From Thysanoteuthis rhombus (taxonomy: Eukaryota > Mollusca > Cephalopoda > Oegopsida > Thysanoteuthidae): DNA of 64,000 bases. The position numbers were made by a program, and so were the translations under genes. Below the pieces are notes generated by a model, which was not told the origin of the DNA, searched no databases, and saw nothing but the letters and a program-made list of their open reading frames with translations. The stretch lies in the NCBI GenBank assembly GCA_963457665.1, contig OY735233.1:24019928-24083927 (forward strand). Direction: 5' to 3'. This document shows positions 1 to 11,152 of the stretch, piece after piece. The first letter of the stretch is position 1. The number at the start of each line of letters is the position of its first letter.

Positions 1-130
1 GATGATGACGATGAGATAGATACGAACAGAGACAGATCGTTAAATATATAGATAGATATGAACAGAGATAGATAGATCTGTACATAATGGACAGACTGTG
101 CTAAATAGATACAAACTGACTGTTATAGAT
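1..130. repeat. Degenerate GATA-type simple repeat
   Basis: Units such as gatagatatgaacagagata recur with substitutions across the first ~130 bases. Decayed tetranucleotide repeat; no coding frame. The stretch 131-608 shows no recognisable feature apart from a short poly-G run near 532. Confidence 0.6.
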
Positions 131-608
131 ATAGATGGGAAGAATCTCAGTACTCTCAACTGATTCCACTCGAGTTATCAGAGAGTCAAAATCCTGAGCC
201 AGAAACTTGATCCGTTCCAGGACTTCTAGAGAAAATGAAATCAGGCTCTGATACCAGGGAAGATAATTTGAGCTAAAAAAAAAAAAGAAAGAGAAAATAG
301 TTGATTGGAGTTTCTTCTGCTGGTAGTAGGAATGCTCAAAAGCTCACAGCGAAAAACGAAAGTCCTCAACTCTGTATTCATTCTTTAGTTTTGGGAACTG
401 TTCCACAGACGTAATCAAGTCATTCACGAATAGAAAATTGAAACAGAGCCAGTGGATAAAATTTCAAATGATCAAATATTAGATGCTGAACAGACTAAAA
501 GCGAACACAGCTCAAATCCTTACTAGAGGTGGGGGGGGGACAACATTTTCACGTACAATTGAATGAATCTGAGCAACATGAAATTAAAAGAGAAGAAAAC
601 ACGCCTAG

Positions 609-989
609 TTAGTCACTCGATGGGATTCGTCATGTGACCAAACGTCTTTTGATAGCATTTTGTGTTAGGGGTGATCAATCAAAAAATTGATATGAGGGAT
701 GATCAATGAATAGGTTACTCCTCTTGTCTCTTGCTGTCAGTAAAAAGTTCGAATCTTCATGAAACAAGCAGGCATAAACTATTGACCAATTTAGCATAAA
801 CTTACATAGTAAAATTAACCTCGACTAAAAATCTATCAACAATTCTTTTTCTAAACATGATAAAGAATAAATTTTCTGCCGTCCAGCTCCATTTGGGTGG
901 TCCATACGCGTGATACTCAGCCAGTCAGCCAGACTAGCTTGAAAACTGAAGAAATTATGTTTGACAGTTTTGTTGATGGTTTCTAATAG
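609..989 (-). mobile_element. Family A non-autonomous element, near full length
   Basis: Read on the minus strand this matches at least nine other loci in the window. It begins near tattagaaaccatcaacaaa, passes through a block related to 'gctgaaaatttgaacatttactcc' (here diverged) and a block about no-longer-legible flavour of 'gctaaattgatccctta', and ends with a catgtgac block and a gactaacta-like end. Length is about 380 bp. Both ends carry a diverged inverted block (TTAG...AGAAACYGTCA against TGACAGTTTCT...CTAA), which suggests a MITE-like DNA element. There is no coding capacity. The superfamily is not identified. Confidence 0.6.
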
Positions 990-2814
990 TTGTTTAGAAT
1001 TTCATCAGCTTTTATCAAGTACGTGACAAGTTCTCCGGTGAGAAAGCAGCTTAAAACGCTGTTCAGTCCGTACTCAAGGAAGAAACGATGGAAATTTATG
1101 TAAAAAAAAACCAGTGAACTTATTAAGTGTACAAAAATGGAAACTCCTCTATTTTGACAAGATATAAGATTATAAAATATTCACTACTTAAGAAAAGTGA
1201 GCACATCATGGATCCTCATTGGGGGATCAGATAGATTAAGGGATAGATATGAATAAATTCTTATTGAAAAGGAACTGATCAAATTTGATATTATGCAATC
1301 GTGATAAACATAAACAAAGTACGCTAGAAAATCTACATGAATATGAAAAGCTAGAATAGATATATAGATAGATAAAACCTTAAACATTATGCTGTATATT
1401 TGTGTGTGCGTGTATGTGTGCTGGGGGGTCGGCAGAGCTTTTGGGAGGCGGGCTGGATTAGAAACGTTTTTATGTCTGGCGGCCCATGGCGAATAATCTA
1501 AAAATCTAATGAGGATCTATACATTTTCTTCTGTTTATTTATCGCTGACGCCTTTCATTTTCAATTTACTTATGACGTAATCATAAATATAACGTCATAG
1601 ATTTGCCATGTATGCTAATTTCTTCTCCATTGTTATGTCATAATAAGAAGGTAAATTAACCAATAAGATCAATGTTCAAACGAATGAAGATTACATCATA
1701 GAAACTCTCAACACCTTCTGTCTGATCACACATTGAATCAGCTTGAGTTCAGTGGAGACTTTTGAAATTACGATTCTTGAATAATTAAATAGATTACCGA
1801 TTAAAATCGCTTTAGGCTTCTAAGTGCCGATCCGTACCTTAACAAAAAAACGTCAATTTTACGGGTATATGCTAATTAACTAAATAATGATTATAGAAGG
1901 TCGTTGAATCTGAGGAACAACGGTTATATATGAGACAGCACTCTGAACAGAGAAATAATCGCTTAAAAAGGAAAAGTCAAGAATATATGTTTATTCTGAG
2001 TATAATAGAATTCTATTGTTCGCTAACAAAAGATACGATCGGGAAAACGAAGAATATTTGTATGCGATGTCACATATTCAATGAAGTCATCGAGTTGGAT
2101 GAAATGAGCCCGTGGGCCAAATTCGTGGTTTGCCGACCCCCAGTGTAGAGAGACAGAGAAGATAAGAAGATGATGAAATATGAAAGAAAAGAAGAAGAAA
2201 AAAAGAAAGCAAGAGAATTGCGATGGTAAAGACCCTGGCAATAAAGTCACCTGATGGAGACCTGAGAATTAACCAGTTGCAACACTTTATTTGAAAGAAG
2301 TAAAAAAAAAAATAAACAAAATAAGGACATGAATCCGGACAAATCAAGTTTTGACCAGTCGTCATTTCACCACTTACATTTCTGTCCAGTTTAGACCATT
2401 CATTGACCGCTCTTATCGATGGCAGGTGTGTGTGTGGGGGGCTGAGGACACAGGAAGATAAGCTGGAATTTCTCTCAATGCTGGTCTGTCTATGGGATCC
2501 ACCAACAGTTACTTTGCTTTCTCTTCCTCGTGTTCTTTTCAGTGGGCTTGTGGTAACTATCCCAGCTCTTGACCGATAGCCGGATACCGCTGATTACGGT
2601 GTGGATTGACCCTAGGTCAGTACACTTGGCTTTTGAGTCCTTTTGATATCCTTCCGTCCTTGCCGTTGGCTGTTGGCCACTGTCGTTGCTACAGCTCTTC
2701 CGGCCAGTGGTACAGACCAAGAACCACAGACACATATATCACAAAATACACCACAAAAATGATCAATTGAAGATACATTTAACAGATGTAATAGGCTTTG
2801 GTTTTTAAGGTGTG
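990..2814. other. No gene recognised
   Basis: AT-rich sequence with poly-A runs, a short GT-rich patch near 1400-1425 and only short open frames (up to about 92 codons) that look random. I see no domain, RNA gene or repeat family of this window here. Confidence 0.5.
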
Positions 2815-3065
2815 GGCATTTTAGAAATTTGTATACTTGTGTGGTAAGCGAGTTTCTTTTGGCAAGTTGTTTCTAAACATCTTAATAGAAATAGAGTTTT
2901 CTGTTCTATCTGAAAGGAAGTTCCAGCGTAAAAGAGATCTTGGAGCACTAAATTTATCTCTAAAACCACGAAGGTAGTGTTTTTGGTATTTTTGACTGTT
3001 TGTTGTTCGTAATGGTTTTTTTGCAGCAAGAGCGTATTCTGCATGTCTTGCAGGGAGCATTGAAC
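2815..3065 (-). pseudogene. Possible LINE C-terminal tail fragment (CR1/Jockey-like)
   Basis: A minus-strand frame reads RDKFSAPRSLLRWNFL then a stretch ending in SIKMFRNNLPKE. This fits the loose pattern seen at the very C-terminus of CR1/Jockey-type LINE polyproteins: F-S-x-R, W-N-x-L, then S-x-x-x-F-(K/R)-x-x-L. The match is by pattern only. The neighbouring frame at 3351-3563 could be the upstream part of the same relic, split by a family B repeat. It may also be chance. Confidence 0.3.
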
Positions 3066-3099
3066 AACTGTAACCATCAAAGATGGCGAAAGTTCTATA

Positions 3100-3340
3100 T
3101 TTTTTTTATATGTGGGTGAGTTTGTGTGTATATGTTCCAGCGCTCCTGGCCATAACGTCTTGTCTACAGACTTGTAAATTGGCATCAGTACTCCACTAGA
3201 TTTTTTTTAAAAGTTTTTTTTAAAATAGCCTTTTTGGCCTTATTCTGACGGGTTTCGTAATAGCAATTAGATTCTCCTAAATCTAGATATTTCTAGATCA
3301 TTTTTACTCTACTTCAGATGCTTTCCTGTGTAAAACACCC
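3100..3340 (-). mobile_element. Family B SINE-like repeat
   Basis: The minus strand shares a ~230 bp layout with 6851-7072, 58355-58520 and 63595-63765. It starts with a block near cactgg-gttttccacaggaa. Then come a block rich in (t)ctagaaatatctaga, a block near cgtcagaataaggcc, one near gtagagtactgatgccaatt, and a block near gtctgtagacaag ending in agcgctggaac. The end runs into a TG/CA-rich stretch, as in the other copies. No coding capacity. Class uncertain; the microsatellite-like 3' end suggests a retroposed SINE. Confidence 0.5.
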
Positions 3341-3350
3341 AGTGATGTCT

Positions 3351-3563
3351 TTATTCTGACCATATTGATTCTTCGATGGAATATTTTTTTTCACGTAACT
3401 TCAAACACCATGTCTGTTCAATTGCTGGCTGTGATGGCGAGCCTGCTTCCATTTCTACCATGTTATCTTGTAAATGTTCACTTCTCAGTCTTCTGTATTG
3501 TAGACAGGGAAGCTGTAATATTCTCAGTTGCTCTTTATACGGCCGGTCTTTTGGTCGTGGCAT
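3351..3563 (-). pseudogene. CR1-like LINE C-terminal fragment
   Basis: The minus-strand frame contains YKEQLRILQLPCLQYRRLRS. This resembles the conserved CR1/Jockey C-terminal segment (family pattern: YxERLxxLxLPTLxYRRxRGD). The segment follows the reverse transcriptase domain and has no catalytic residues of its own. The reading deteriorates immediately after RRLRS, and the remaining residues match nothing I recognise. A related, better preserved segment occurs on the plus strand at 40590-41003. Heavily 5'-truncated relic. Confidence 0.45.
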
Positions 3564-4353
3564 CTGATAAATAAAGCAAAAATAAACGAATAATCATTCA
3601 CAGATTTAGACAGTTTTGATTATGATACAGAATAATGATTTATATCCGATTCTAACCAAATATCTATCATCAGACAATTAATGAACAGACTGTGATTAGA
3701 GTCTTTATTTGATCTTTTCCCTATGTTTATTCAACAGTTGAGCTCAAAATCCCACGATAGCGCAACTCAGAATCGTGTTGAACTTCGTTATCATCCGGAT
3801 TAGTTTTGAACCCTGGTTCAAACACTCCGCATTCTCCTGGAAAGTGTATCAGTTGTGTGGATCAGGTACAACTGAAAGTATCTTTAAAAGCGATGGATCT
3901 GTCGCTTCTCTGATCAAATATGAACTTTCGCATCTTTGATGCTAGTTCGCAAATTTTATCGAAGATTATTTTTCCGTCTTCTTTGGAGTCCGAGCGTCTC
4001 GGCAAAGATTCAATTTGGAATCAGATGACTCGCGCAGTATGATTAGGATTTTGATCAATTCTCTTTCTTTTTATTTTTCCTTTTTTTTTCTTTTTTGCTT
4101 CATCCCCTTGTTCCTTTGTTTGTTTGTTTGTTTGTTTGTTTGTTTCTTTTCTTTTTGCTGTCTGTTTTCTCTCTGTCACTTACGAAGCCTCGCACATTGT
4201 CTCTGTCTCTCTGCCAGCAATCTCGATATGATGTTAGCAGCAGCACGATGGTTGTTGAACTGGGAACACACGCACATTATCACACACACATAGATTGATA
4301 CGAACAGATTGTGGTTGATAGGTTGATAGAGAATAAGATAGATGGATACAGTG

Positions 4354-4355
<2 letters not shown>
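3564..4355. other. No gene recognised; T-rich TTTG repeats
   Basis: Contains a pyrimidine-rich patch with (TTTG)n near 4113-4144 that keeps short plus-strand frames open. Nothing else is supported. Confidence 0.5.

Positions 4356-4391
<36 letters not shown>
4356..4391. repeat. (TA)n microsatellite
   Basis: About 36 bp of perfect TA repeat following a degenerate GATA stretch. One of about 15 TA tracts in the window. Confidence 0.95.
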
Positions 4392-4393
<2 letters not shown>

Positions 4394-5394
4394 CATTTTA
4401 TTTTCATTAGATGAAGTATCAAGAATCATCATCTTCAATTTTTATGACTATTTTATACCTTTATCGTAATTCATAAGTTTTTTGTTGCAGCTTTTTCTCA
4501 GACAGATTTCCCTTCGGCAGTTGATTGGAAAATAAAGAATAAGCCGCTGATAAGAATGAGGGATTGGTTTAAGAGTGGCATTTGTACTTTTATCTGTGGG
4601 TTGAGTCTTGGAAGCGATTGTAGAGCAGGCGGGCTTGAACTGTACTCCCCCACCAAGCGCTTATTCTTCATTTTCCGGACAACATTGTTTGCTCGATGCC
4701 GAAGGGCAATCGGTCTATGCAACAGTTACAATAAAAAGCCACTAATGAAGTAAGATGAAAGTAAAAAAGATAGATATATATTTTTTAAATGTGTGGCTGA
4801 CAATGAACGATGGTGAGCGAATTACTCTAATTTGTTGGCCCTGTGTCAGACTAAAATAAGCTCAGTAAATACATGATTCTTTGGAGAAAAAATTACGTTG
4901 ATTTTCCATGGGTTTTGTAGATTGTAGATCTTCGATTTATCATAAAGCTGTTTGAATCAACAGTTCCGGCTCAAAATCACCGCGAATGATTCAAGTGTCC
5001 ATTTCACACTTGTTGTTCACGTACTTCCTTTTCATGATAGTTTCCTGTGATATGGAAGAGCATTCAGTCGGGAAGGCAATTGTAGAAGAAATAAAAGTAT
5101 TTGCACGAACGAATTAAATCAACCCGTCTTTTTTTGTCTGGTCTATTTATACAGAAAAACTTTGACACGGTATGATCCACATGAGACATGCGCAGATGGT
5201 TCGAGAAGAAATATGTTTGCGCAAGTTTGAAAGTCAGACCGTAGATGTGCTAGCTCTTTTCTTGCAAGGACAATGTGGCAAAATTTTAAATTGTGTTTTA
5301 AAAAGATTCGTAAAACTTCTAGAAACATTTAGATTCTCCAGATATATATCTAAAACCAAAGAAATATGTTACTTGTTGATAATGAATTAAATGT
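4392..5394. other. No gene recognised
   Basis: Only short random-looking frames. Around 5300-5350 there is a fragment (cttctagaaacatttagatt) that resembles the middle of family B. Confidence 0.45.
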
Positions 5395-5960
5395 GACTTC
5401 AATCTCCAACATCTAATTTATAAAAATATTACTTAATTTATCAAATTTTCTATTTTATTGAACCATTACTTGATTTATTGAAATATCATTATTTCATTAA
5501 AATACTAATTTATCAAAATGTAACTTGATTTATTGACTATGACTTAATTTACTAAATATTACTTAATTTATTAAACTATTACTAAATTCATAGAACTATG
5601 TTAAAATTATTTTTTATTTGAATGATGATTTATCAAAACATTACTTTATTTATCACACTATTACTCAATCTAAAAATATTATTTGATATATTTAACTATT
5701 ATTTGATTTATTAAAATTTTATTTTATTAAAAATATTACTTGATTTATTAAAATATGACTCATCTTATTAAAATATTACTCTTTTTATTAAAATATTCCT
5801 ATCATTTAATCTCTTAAAACATCACTTATTTTATGAAAACATTATCATTTTATAAAAATATGATTCAATTTATCAAAATGTCACTTATTATTTAATATAT
5901 TAAAATATTACTTATTTTATTATGCATTGAATAATAATATTATTTATTGTTAAACTTCAA
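5395..5960. repeat. AT-rich degenerate minisatellite
   Basis: About 565 bp built from variants of a roughly 20-bp unit such as attacttgatttattaaaat. Dozens of degenerate copies contain ATTA, TTTATTA and AAATATTACTT. G and C are very scarce. No coding capacity. It lies just left of two family G SINE heads. Confidence 0.8.
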
Positions 5961-6099
5961 TCCGAGTCTTGAGTTGATTTGTTTTCCTACCATAACAATA
6001 ACATTCCTCGCCTAATTTTCCAAGTCTGAATTGGCTTTGTTTTTCTACCGTAACAACAGCAATTCTCACTTAATCTGTTTGTCTGTCATGTCAATTAGA

Positions 6100-6360
6100 C
6101 CGAACCCATGTATAAAATTAACATATCCCACTCGTGATTCCAAATCATGACCAAGTGATCGATTGGTGGCCTTATTACCGACTGAGCCAAACTGTTAAGT
6201 CTTACTTATCTCCAAATTCACAAGATTTAATATCATCCTAATAAATAAATACGTTTATGAAATGAGCGTTTCTCTACTGTGATTTGAAACCACAACCAAG
6301 TGATCGGTAGGGGCTCACTTACCGACTGAGTCAAATTGACAAGTCTTACATATCTACAAA
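6100..6360 (-). mobile_element. Two tRNA-derived SINE heads (family G)
   Basis: On the minus strand, around 6182-6160 and again 6340-6315, there are RNA polymerase III A-box-like blocks (tttggctcagtcggtaa and tttgactcagtcggtaag). Each is followed about 35 nt later by a B-box-like block (gtcatgatttggaatcac and gttgtggtttcaaatcac). The two heads are about 160 bp apart in the same orientation, so the unit is tandemly duplicated. Related heads occur at 40390, 47590, 47925 and 53160. Probably inactive. Confidence 0.6.
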
Positions 6361-6429
6361 AATTCAAGTAAGAAATACGCAGGGGCTCATTTCATTTATA
6401 CTAATAAGTATTATAATTTTTATTTATTT

Positions 6430-6515
6430 ATTATGTATACAATACCAAAATTCAGTCAGAATCGAAGTAGGAGTGGAATTCAACCCTACAGCAGTCAGGC
6501 TTGTTTCATCAAAAT
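6430..6515. repeat. Dispersed fragment shared with 53735-53800
   Basis: The block gtcagaatcgaagtaggagt followed by a gcagtcaggcttgtttca-like end matches the sequence near 53735-53800. Both copies lie close to family G SINE heads, so this may be part of that element. No coding capacity. Confidence 0.45.
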
Positions 6516-6793
6516 TCACCTAAAAAGCAATTTCTGAGATTGAGTCGCAGATGAAAACATCTAAATTTGAATGAGTTCGTCTAAATTGCTGACACTGAGC
6601 GAAAGAAATAACTTTGCAATATCTAAATTGACTGCACTGAGCGAGAGACATAACTAACATTTTGGTATGTCAGTGACAACGGTCGTTGCAAGACATGTAA
6701 GAAACAGAATGAATATTCAGGAATCGCCATCTTGGTACAAAAACTAGAGATCTCAATCTTTATGGTTTTTTGAAAGTTGAACATTCTTAGCCA

Positions 6794-6850
6794 GTGTGTG
6801 TGTGTGTGTGTGTGTGTCTTTGTGAGTGTGTGTGCGTGTGTGTGTGTGTG
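6794..6850. repeat. (GT)n microsatellite
   Basis: Interrupted GT repeat directly abutting the 3' end of the family B copy that follows on the minus strand. Confidence 0.9.
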
Positions 6851-7072
6851 TCAGTGCTTCCAAGCCATGCTGTTTTATCTACGGACTTGGTAATTGGTAT
6901 CAGTACTCTACGAGCCACTTTCTAGAATATGCTTGGGGGGGGGGGGGAGTCAGCCTATCCAGGCCTTATTTTGACGGTTTTATTAATTACATCTAGATTC
7001 TTCGAAATCTAGATATTTCTGGATTTTTTTAACACCATTTTTGACGTTTTCCGGTGGAAAACGCCAGAGATG
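6851..7072 (-). mobile_element. Family B SINE-like repeat
   Basis: Near-complete copy on the minus strand: ggcgttttccaccggaaaac, then aaatctagatgtaattaata, gtcagaataaggcctgg, a poly-C interruption, gtagagtactgataccaatt and a terminal (AC)n run. Matches 3100-3340 and 63595-63765. It directly abuts the (ATC)n tract and RTE fragment to its right. Confidence 0.6.
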
Positions 7073-7075
7073 TCG

Positions 7076-7186
7076 TTACCATCATGATCATCATGATCAT
7101 CATGATCATCATCATGATCATCATCATCATGATCATCATCATGATCATCATCATCATCATCATTATCATCATCATCATCATCATCA
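7076..7186. repeat. (ATC)n / (ATCATG)n microsatellite at an RTE tail
   Basis: About 110 bp of ATC/ATG units next to the 3' end of a minus-strand RTE fragment. All copies of this LINE end in a short TCA-type repeat, so this looks like a strongly expanded LINE tail. Poly-Met or poly-Ile frames across it are artefacts. Confidence 0.9.
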
Positions 7187-7548
7187 GTCTTTTAGCGTCT
7201 ATTATTGGCCATAGACCTTCCTCAAGTGTCGTCAAAACTCTCTATCATGGGCGTCGCAGAGCCAGTACTTTCTGAACTCGTCTATTTCGTCTCGCCATCT
7301 TATACTCTGTCGGTCACGGTTACGCATGTGATCTGTAGAGATCCACGTTATGAGTCGTAATGTCCAGCCGTTGTCTCACATTCTCGTAAAATGACCAGCC
7401 CACTGCCACTTGAGTTTTTAAGTAGATTGTCTAGAATATCAGTCAAGGGAAAAACTCAAAAACGATACACAGATATTCACCATCAAACCCCTGTCCCCCC
7501 CATATATTGAGCTGTCCTGTGATGTTGAGCATAATTCTTTAATTTGCA
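7187..7548 (-). mobile_element. RTE-type LINE 3' fragment
   Basis: The minus strand carries the C-terminal coding end and tail of the RTE family seen in full at 30386-33247. Landmarks are the tail motif cagtcttttagcgtc, gatagagagttttgacgaca for the D-R-K/R-x-W segment, and 'gcatgtgatctg...agatccacg' for the W-I-P-R-D-H segment. It is 5'-truncated at the AHERIM-coding region, carries substitutions and about 60 bp of foreign sequence near 7450-7510, and is not translatable. It meets the next copy head to head. Confidence 0.85.
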
Positions 7549-7928
7549 CGATATGAAGCTGAAACATGGAACCTAACCAAAAGACTGACCTGCAAATTGA
7601 GAACAATACAACGTGCACATGAGAGAATCATGCTCAACCTCTCATGGAGAGATCACAAGACAGCACAATATATAAGGAAGAAAACAGGTGTTCGTGACAT
7701 CATAGAAACTATTAAAAACTCAAATGGCAATGGGCAGGCCATGTTGCAAGAATGAAAGACAACCGATGGACATCACGTTTCACAACATGGATCTCCAGAG
7801 ATCACATAAGAAACCGAGGCCGACAGAACACAAGATGGAAAGATCAACTTGACAAATTCAGGAAATACTGGTTCTGCGATGCCCATGATACAGAATTGTG
7901 ACGGACGATAAAAGACTGATGATGATAC
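7549..7928 (+). mobile_element. RTE-type LINE 3' fragment
   Basis: The plus strand begins at gaagctgaaacatggaacct (coding AETWNL). It continues through the RAHERIML, GHVARM, NRWTS and RDH coding blocks to the terminal ggacgataaaagactgatga and a TGATGA tail. It is 5'-truncated to about 380 bp with frameshifts. Its 5' edge lies at almost the same element position as the copy at 22286. Confidence 0.85.
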
Positions 7929-8194
7929 TCCGATTGAATTTTTCTTTTTACTTGACTTGAAAATTTGACGCTACGGTAGTTCAATTATTGAATGTGATGA
8001 CGCATTTCTGTGCATTTTGTTAATGACGATTATTTTATAGCTTCGTTTGAGCACCAGAAGGAAAATGAAAAAGGCAGAGATATTTAAGTCACAAAAGTAT
8101 TTAATAACAAATAAAGGAATAATACTTGTTATCAAAGTTCATACGTATTATATACAGAACTAATATTGATAACTCTGAAGTTTGTTTGCATATG

Positions 8195-8765
8195 AGAAAC
8201 TGTTAATCAAAACCGTCATTAAGGGTTTCTTTCATTTTTTAAGCTCGTTTGGCTGGCTATGTATGTGTTTCGCGTACAGGCTGCACTGATTTAGCTAGAG
8301 GGCTGAAAATTTGAACACACACTTCTTATTATATCTAGCAATAACCTTTTTCTTGTTTCCAACCCCTCGTAGATTTCTAGTAGGGGTTCAATCTGCAATG
8401 TAGGTTTATACAAAATTGATCCCTTAGTTTGTGTCCATCTGCTTTTCTTCACTAAAAAAGTTTGAATCTTCAAAACACAAGCGTGAATGCTGACTGAGGG
8501 GTCAATTTAGTATAAATTTACATTGCAAATTGAATCCCCCACGAAAAAACTATTCACGAGTGGAATTAAAAAACAAACAAACCCAACCTGTTTTTTTTCG
8601 AGATATAATGAATAAATTTCTAAATTTTCAGCCTTCTACCTCCATTGGTTCGGTCTGTACGCGAGAGACGAACATACATAGATAACCTGCCAACCAGTCA
8701 GCCTGACCAATTTAAAAACTGAAGAAACGTGTGTCAACAGTTTTGAATGCCGGTTTCTAATACTA
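8195..8765. mobile_element. Family A palindromic double copy
   Basis: The left arm (about 8195-8445) is the first half of family A on the plus strand: aaccgtcattaagggtttct, tagctagagggctgaaaatt, tcaatctgcaatgtaggttt. The right arm (about 8460-8765) is the same half on the minus strand, ending in caacagttttgaatgccggt. Both outer ends carry the same terminus, and the other half of the element is absent. No coding capacity. Confidence 0.65.
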
Positions 8766-11000
8766 GTTGTAACTCAATACTATTTACCACAGAAAGAACT
8801 AGTAAGCAAAGTTGAAAACAATATATGAAGTGGATTACTGTTATGACCGCCAACTGTTACGCAAGAAAGCATTTTAATATGGAGGGCGGGAAGTTTGCTA
8901 AGTATCCTATAAAAAGAGAACAATTAGTTTTACTCCAGAATCTGTACTGCAAATGTGGATAAGAAGAGAAGACCGATTGAGTTAGAAAAAGATTACGAAT
9001 CGTAGGAGGGGGATTTTAACCCCAGATATGTAGGGAGTTAACACTCTGCAAAGACTAAACGAAAATTGTACAAAAGTATCGCCTGCTTCAACCTTTTTGT
9101 TATAAAGAAGAAAATGACGTAGTAATAAGCATTTTCCAGTTCACAATTTTTTTGTCAACGATTTCCAAATTTTGAGTTTTGTTCTAGTTTCGTTTTTAAT
9201 TCTTACGAGCTTATTAGAAGGCTATCTAGTCACAACTTGGTGAGAAAACGTCTCTGTATTTGGTCTTAAATTTCATTGTTAAACGTGTAACGGAAAATGT
9301 ATAAAATATCATTCAAGTCACTACGAAACACAGTAAAAGTCAATCTTAATATTTTATTCTTATTATCCGATGAAGTACTATAACCGAATATTTTATCAAT
9401 TTTGACTTCATCTTTTATCTCCACTTCTAATCTTTTGCTACTTTTATCACAGTTTAGACTCGGGCCGTCATTCTACGTCTACAAACAAACAGCAAGATCG
9501 AGAATAATGTAAGATCCAAGTAAGAATCAATTCAACGTCTCTCGTGCTATAGGGATGCGTGATTTACGTCTGGGCTAAGCCTTGTTTAACCCACGGAAGT
9601 TTTGTGGCAAGTAGAAGTCAATTTTCATTTTTTAAGCCCACGCCGACCCCGTCTATCGACGCCATATTTGTTGTTTTATGTTTGAGAATACGTGGTATAG
9701 TTAAAGCAATTTTCAGAATAGATTTCGCCTTATACCACTTACAAGATTCCATACATTTGACCTTTTACATCTATAAATAGTACAGTTTGCCAGATGATTA
9801 TTATCAACAGTAACAAACCTATGAGATAAATAAACACACTTCACTTGAAATTAGGTTGTAGATGCTACGTAAAATATATTAAATGACAGCTTATTCAATC
9901 TTTAGTATTTAAATAAGATAATGAACCTCATTTTTTGGCTGACACAAAACTAATCCTTTTTTCGCTACAGACTCACGAAATTCTTTGGAAATATAGTTGA
10001 AAACCTGGCCTAGTGAAATATCTAAAGCATAGAACTGTTTTCCTTGGATAAAACGCAAGTTTGAGAGAGAAAAATTGCCTCAGCTACTCAAGACAATTTT
10101 TTATCACTATAAGAAGTGAAAGTTGTAACAAAGCTAAATTAAGTCACTAGAACTCCCTGCCGCTTGTTCCGAGAAAAGCCATTAATGAACCAGCATGGTG
10201 TATCAACTATCTGCTAGTTCATATTTGATTTTTTGATATATATACAGGATACCTTCGCAAAAATATACCCGCTTATTTTGCTAATAGTAGCTAGGATTAT
10301 TACCTGGTCTAATTAAACGTTTTCAGAGTAAAGAATAACGTTTATTATTGAGTTTAGAAAGAAAATCTTAGAAACACGTTTTTATTTTAACGCTCAAAAT
10401 ATCCCCCTTCCGTTACAATGCTTAGATTGGTTCTTCAAGACGAGAGAGTTGAAAACATCAGTCAATTTACGGACCGTGATTGAAGAGATTTACAGCATGT
10501 TTACAAGCAAGGTCGGATTAAGCAAGTACAGGGCCCATAGCAAATATCATAAAGGGGGCCTAAATTAGAGAACTACACATTAGAACACATAACTTTTTTT
10601 ACTTAAATAGTAAAGTATCTAATCTTATCATTTACTATACAGCCAGATAATACGACAAACATGCCTGATATTTCAGCGATAGTATTACTCTTTTGTTTTG
10701 ATCTTTGTGCAGCGGCAATGACTTCAGTTTAAGATACTTTCGTATTAATTTGTTGTATACGATTTCATAGACAGCACAGTCTCCTTAATTATTGTGGTAA
10801 AATAACAACCCCAATCAAAGCTGATATTTGTTTAAAATCGCAAACCTTGAAGATACAGTCGTTCATAAAAGTTGTATAAATTGTTTATTTGCTGTCCATG
10901 ACTGCTGTTTATGTTTCTCAACTTGGATAATTATCTTGTAAAGAAATACATATACATAATCCGAAAGAATACTTATGGATGCGTCATTAGTATTAGAAAC
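8766..11000. other. No gene recognised
   Basis: About 2.2 kb of AT-rich sequence with short random frames. Near 10506-10555, tcggattaagcaagtacagg followed by gggggcc resembles the start of a decayed transposon, but I cannot place it. Confidence 0.45.
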
Positions 11001-11152
11001 TCTATTCTAACAGACATCTTGTTTTTACACGATTAATATGCCAGTTGGCCTAGACAGAGAAAATAGAATAAACAATTGACAAAATTTACTGCTGCAGGAA
11101 TCGTGTCTGAACGCGATGCCGCTCTTACCATCTGAGCTAGGTAACCCCGGCG
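11000..11152 (-). mobile_element. tRNA-derived SINE, family S1, diverged
   Basis: On the minus strand the head reads ctagctcagatggtaagagc (A box, about 11142-11123), then cagacacgattcctgcagca (B-box region, about 11110-11090). The body contains ctgtctaggccaactggcat and an attaatcgtgtaa block. The same head-to-body order occurs at 44405 and 60603. Third and most diverged copy. Confidence 0.6.

Noticed and set aside
7029..7275. Poly-Met and poly-Ile frames
   Set aside because: Direct translation of the (ATC)n microsatellite on each strand.
10506..10560. Possible transposon start (tcggattaagcaagtacagg)
   Set aside because: Single end, no partner end or second copy that I could find in the window apart from a weak echo at 29545.
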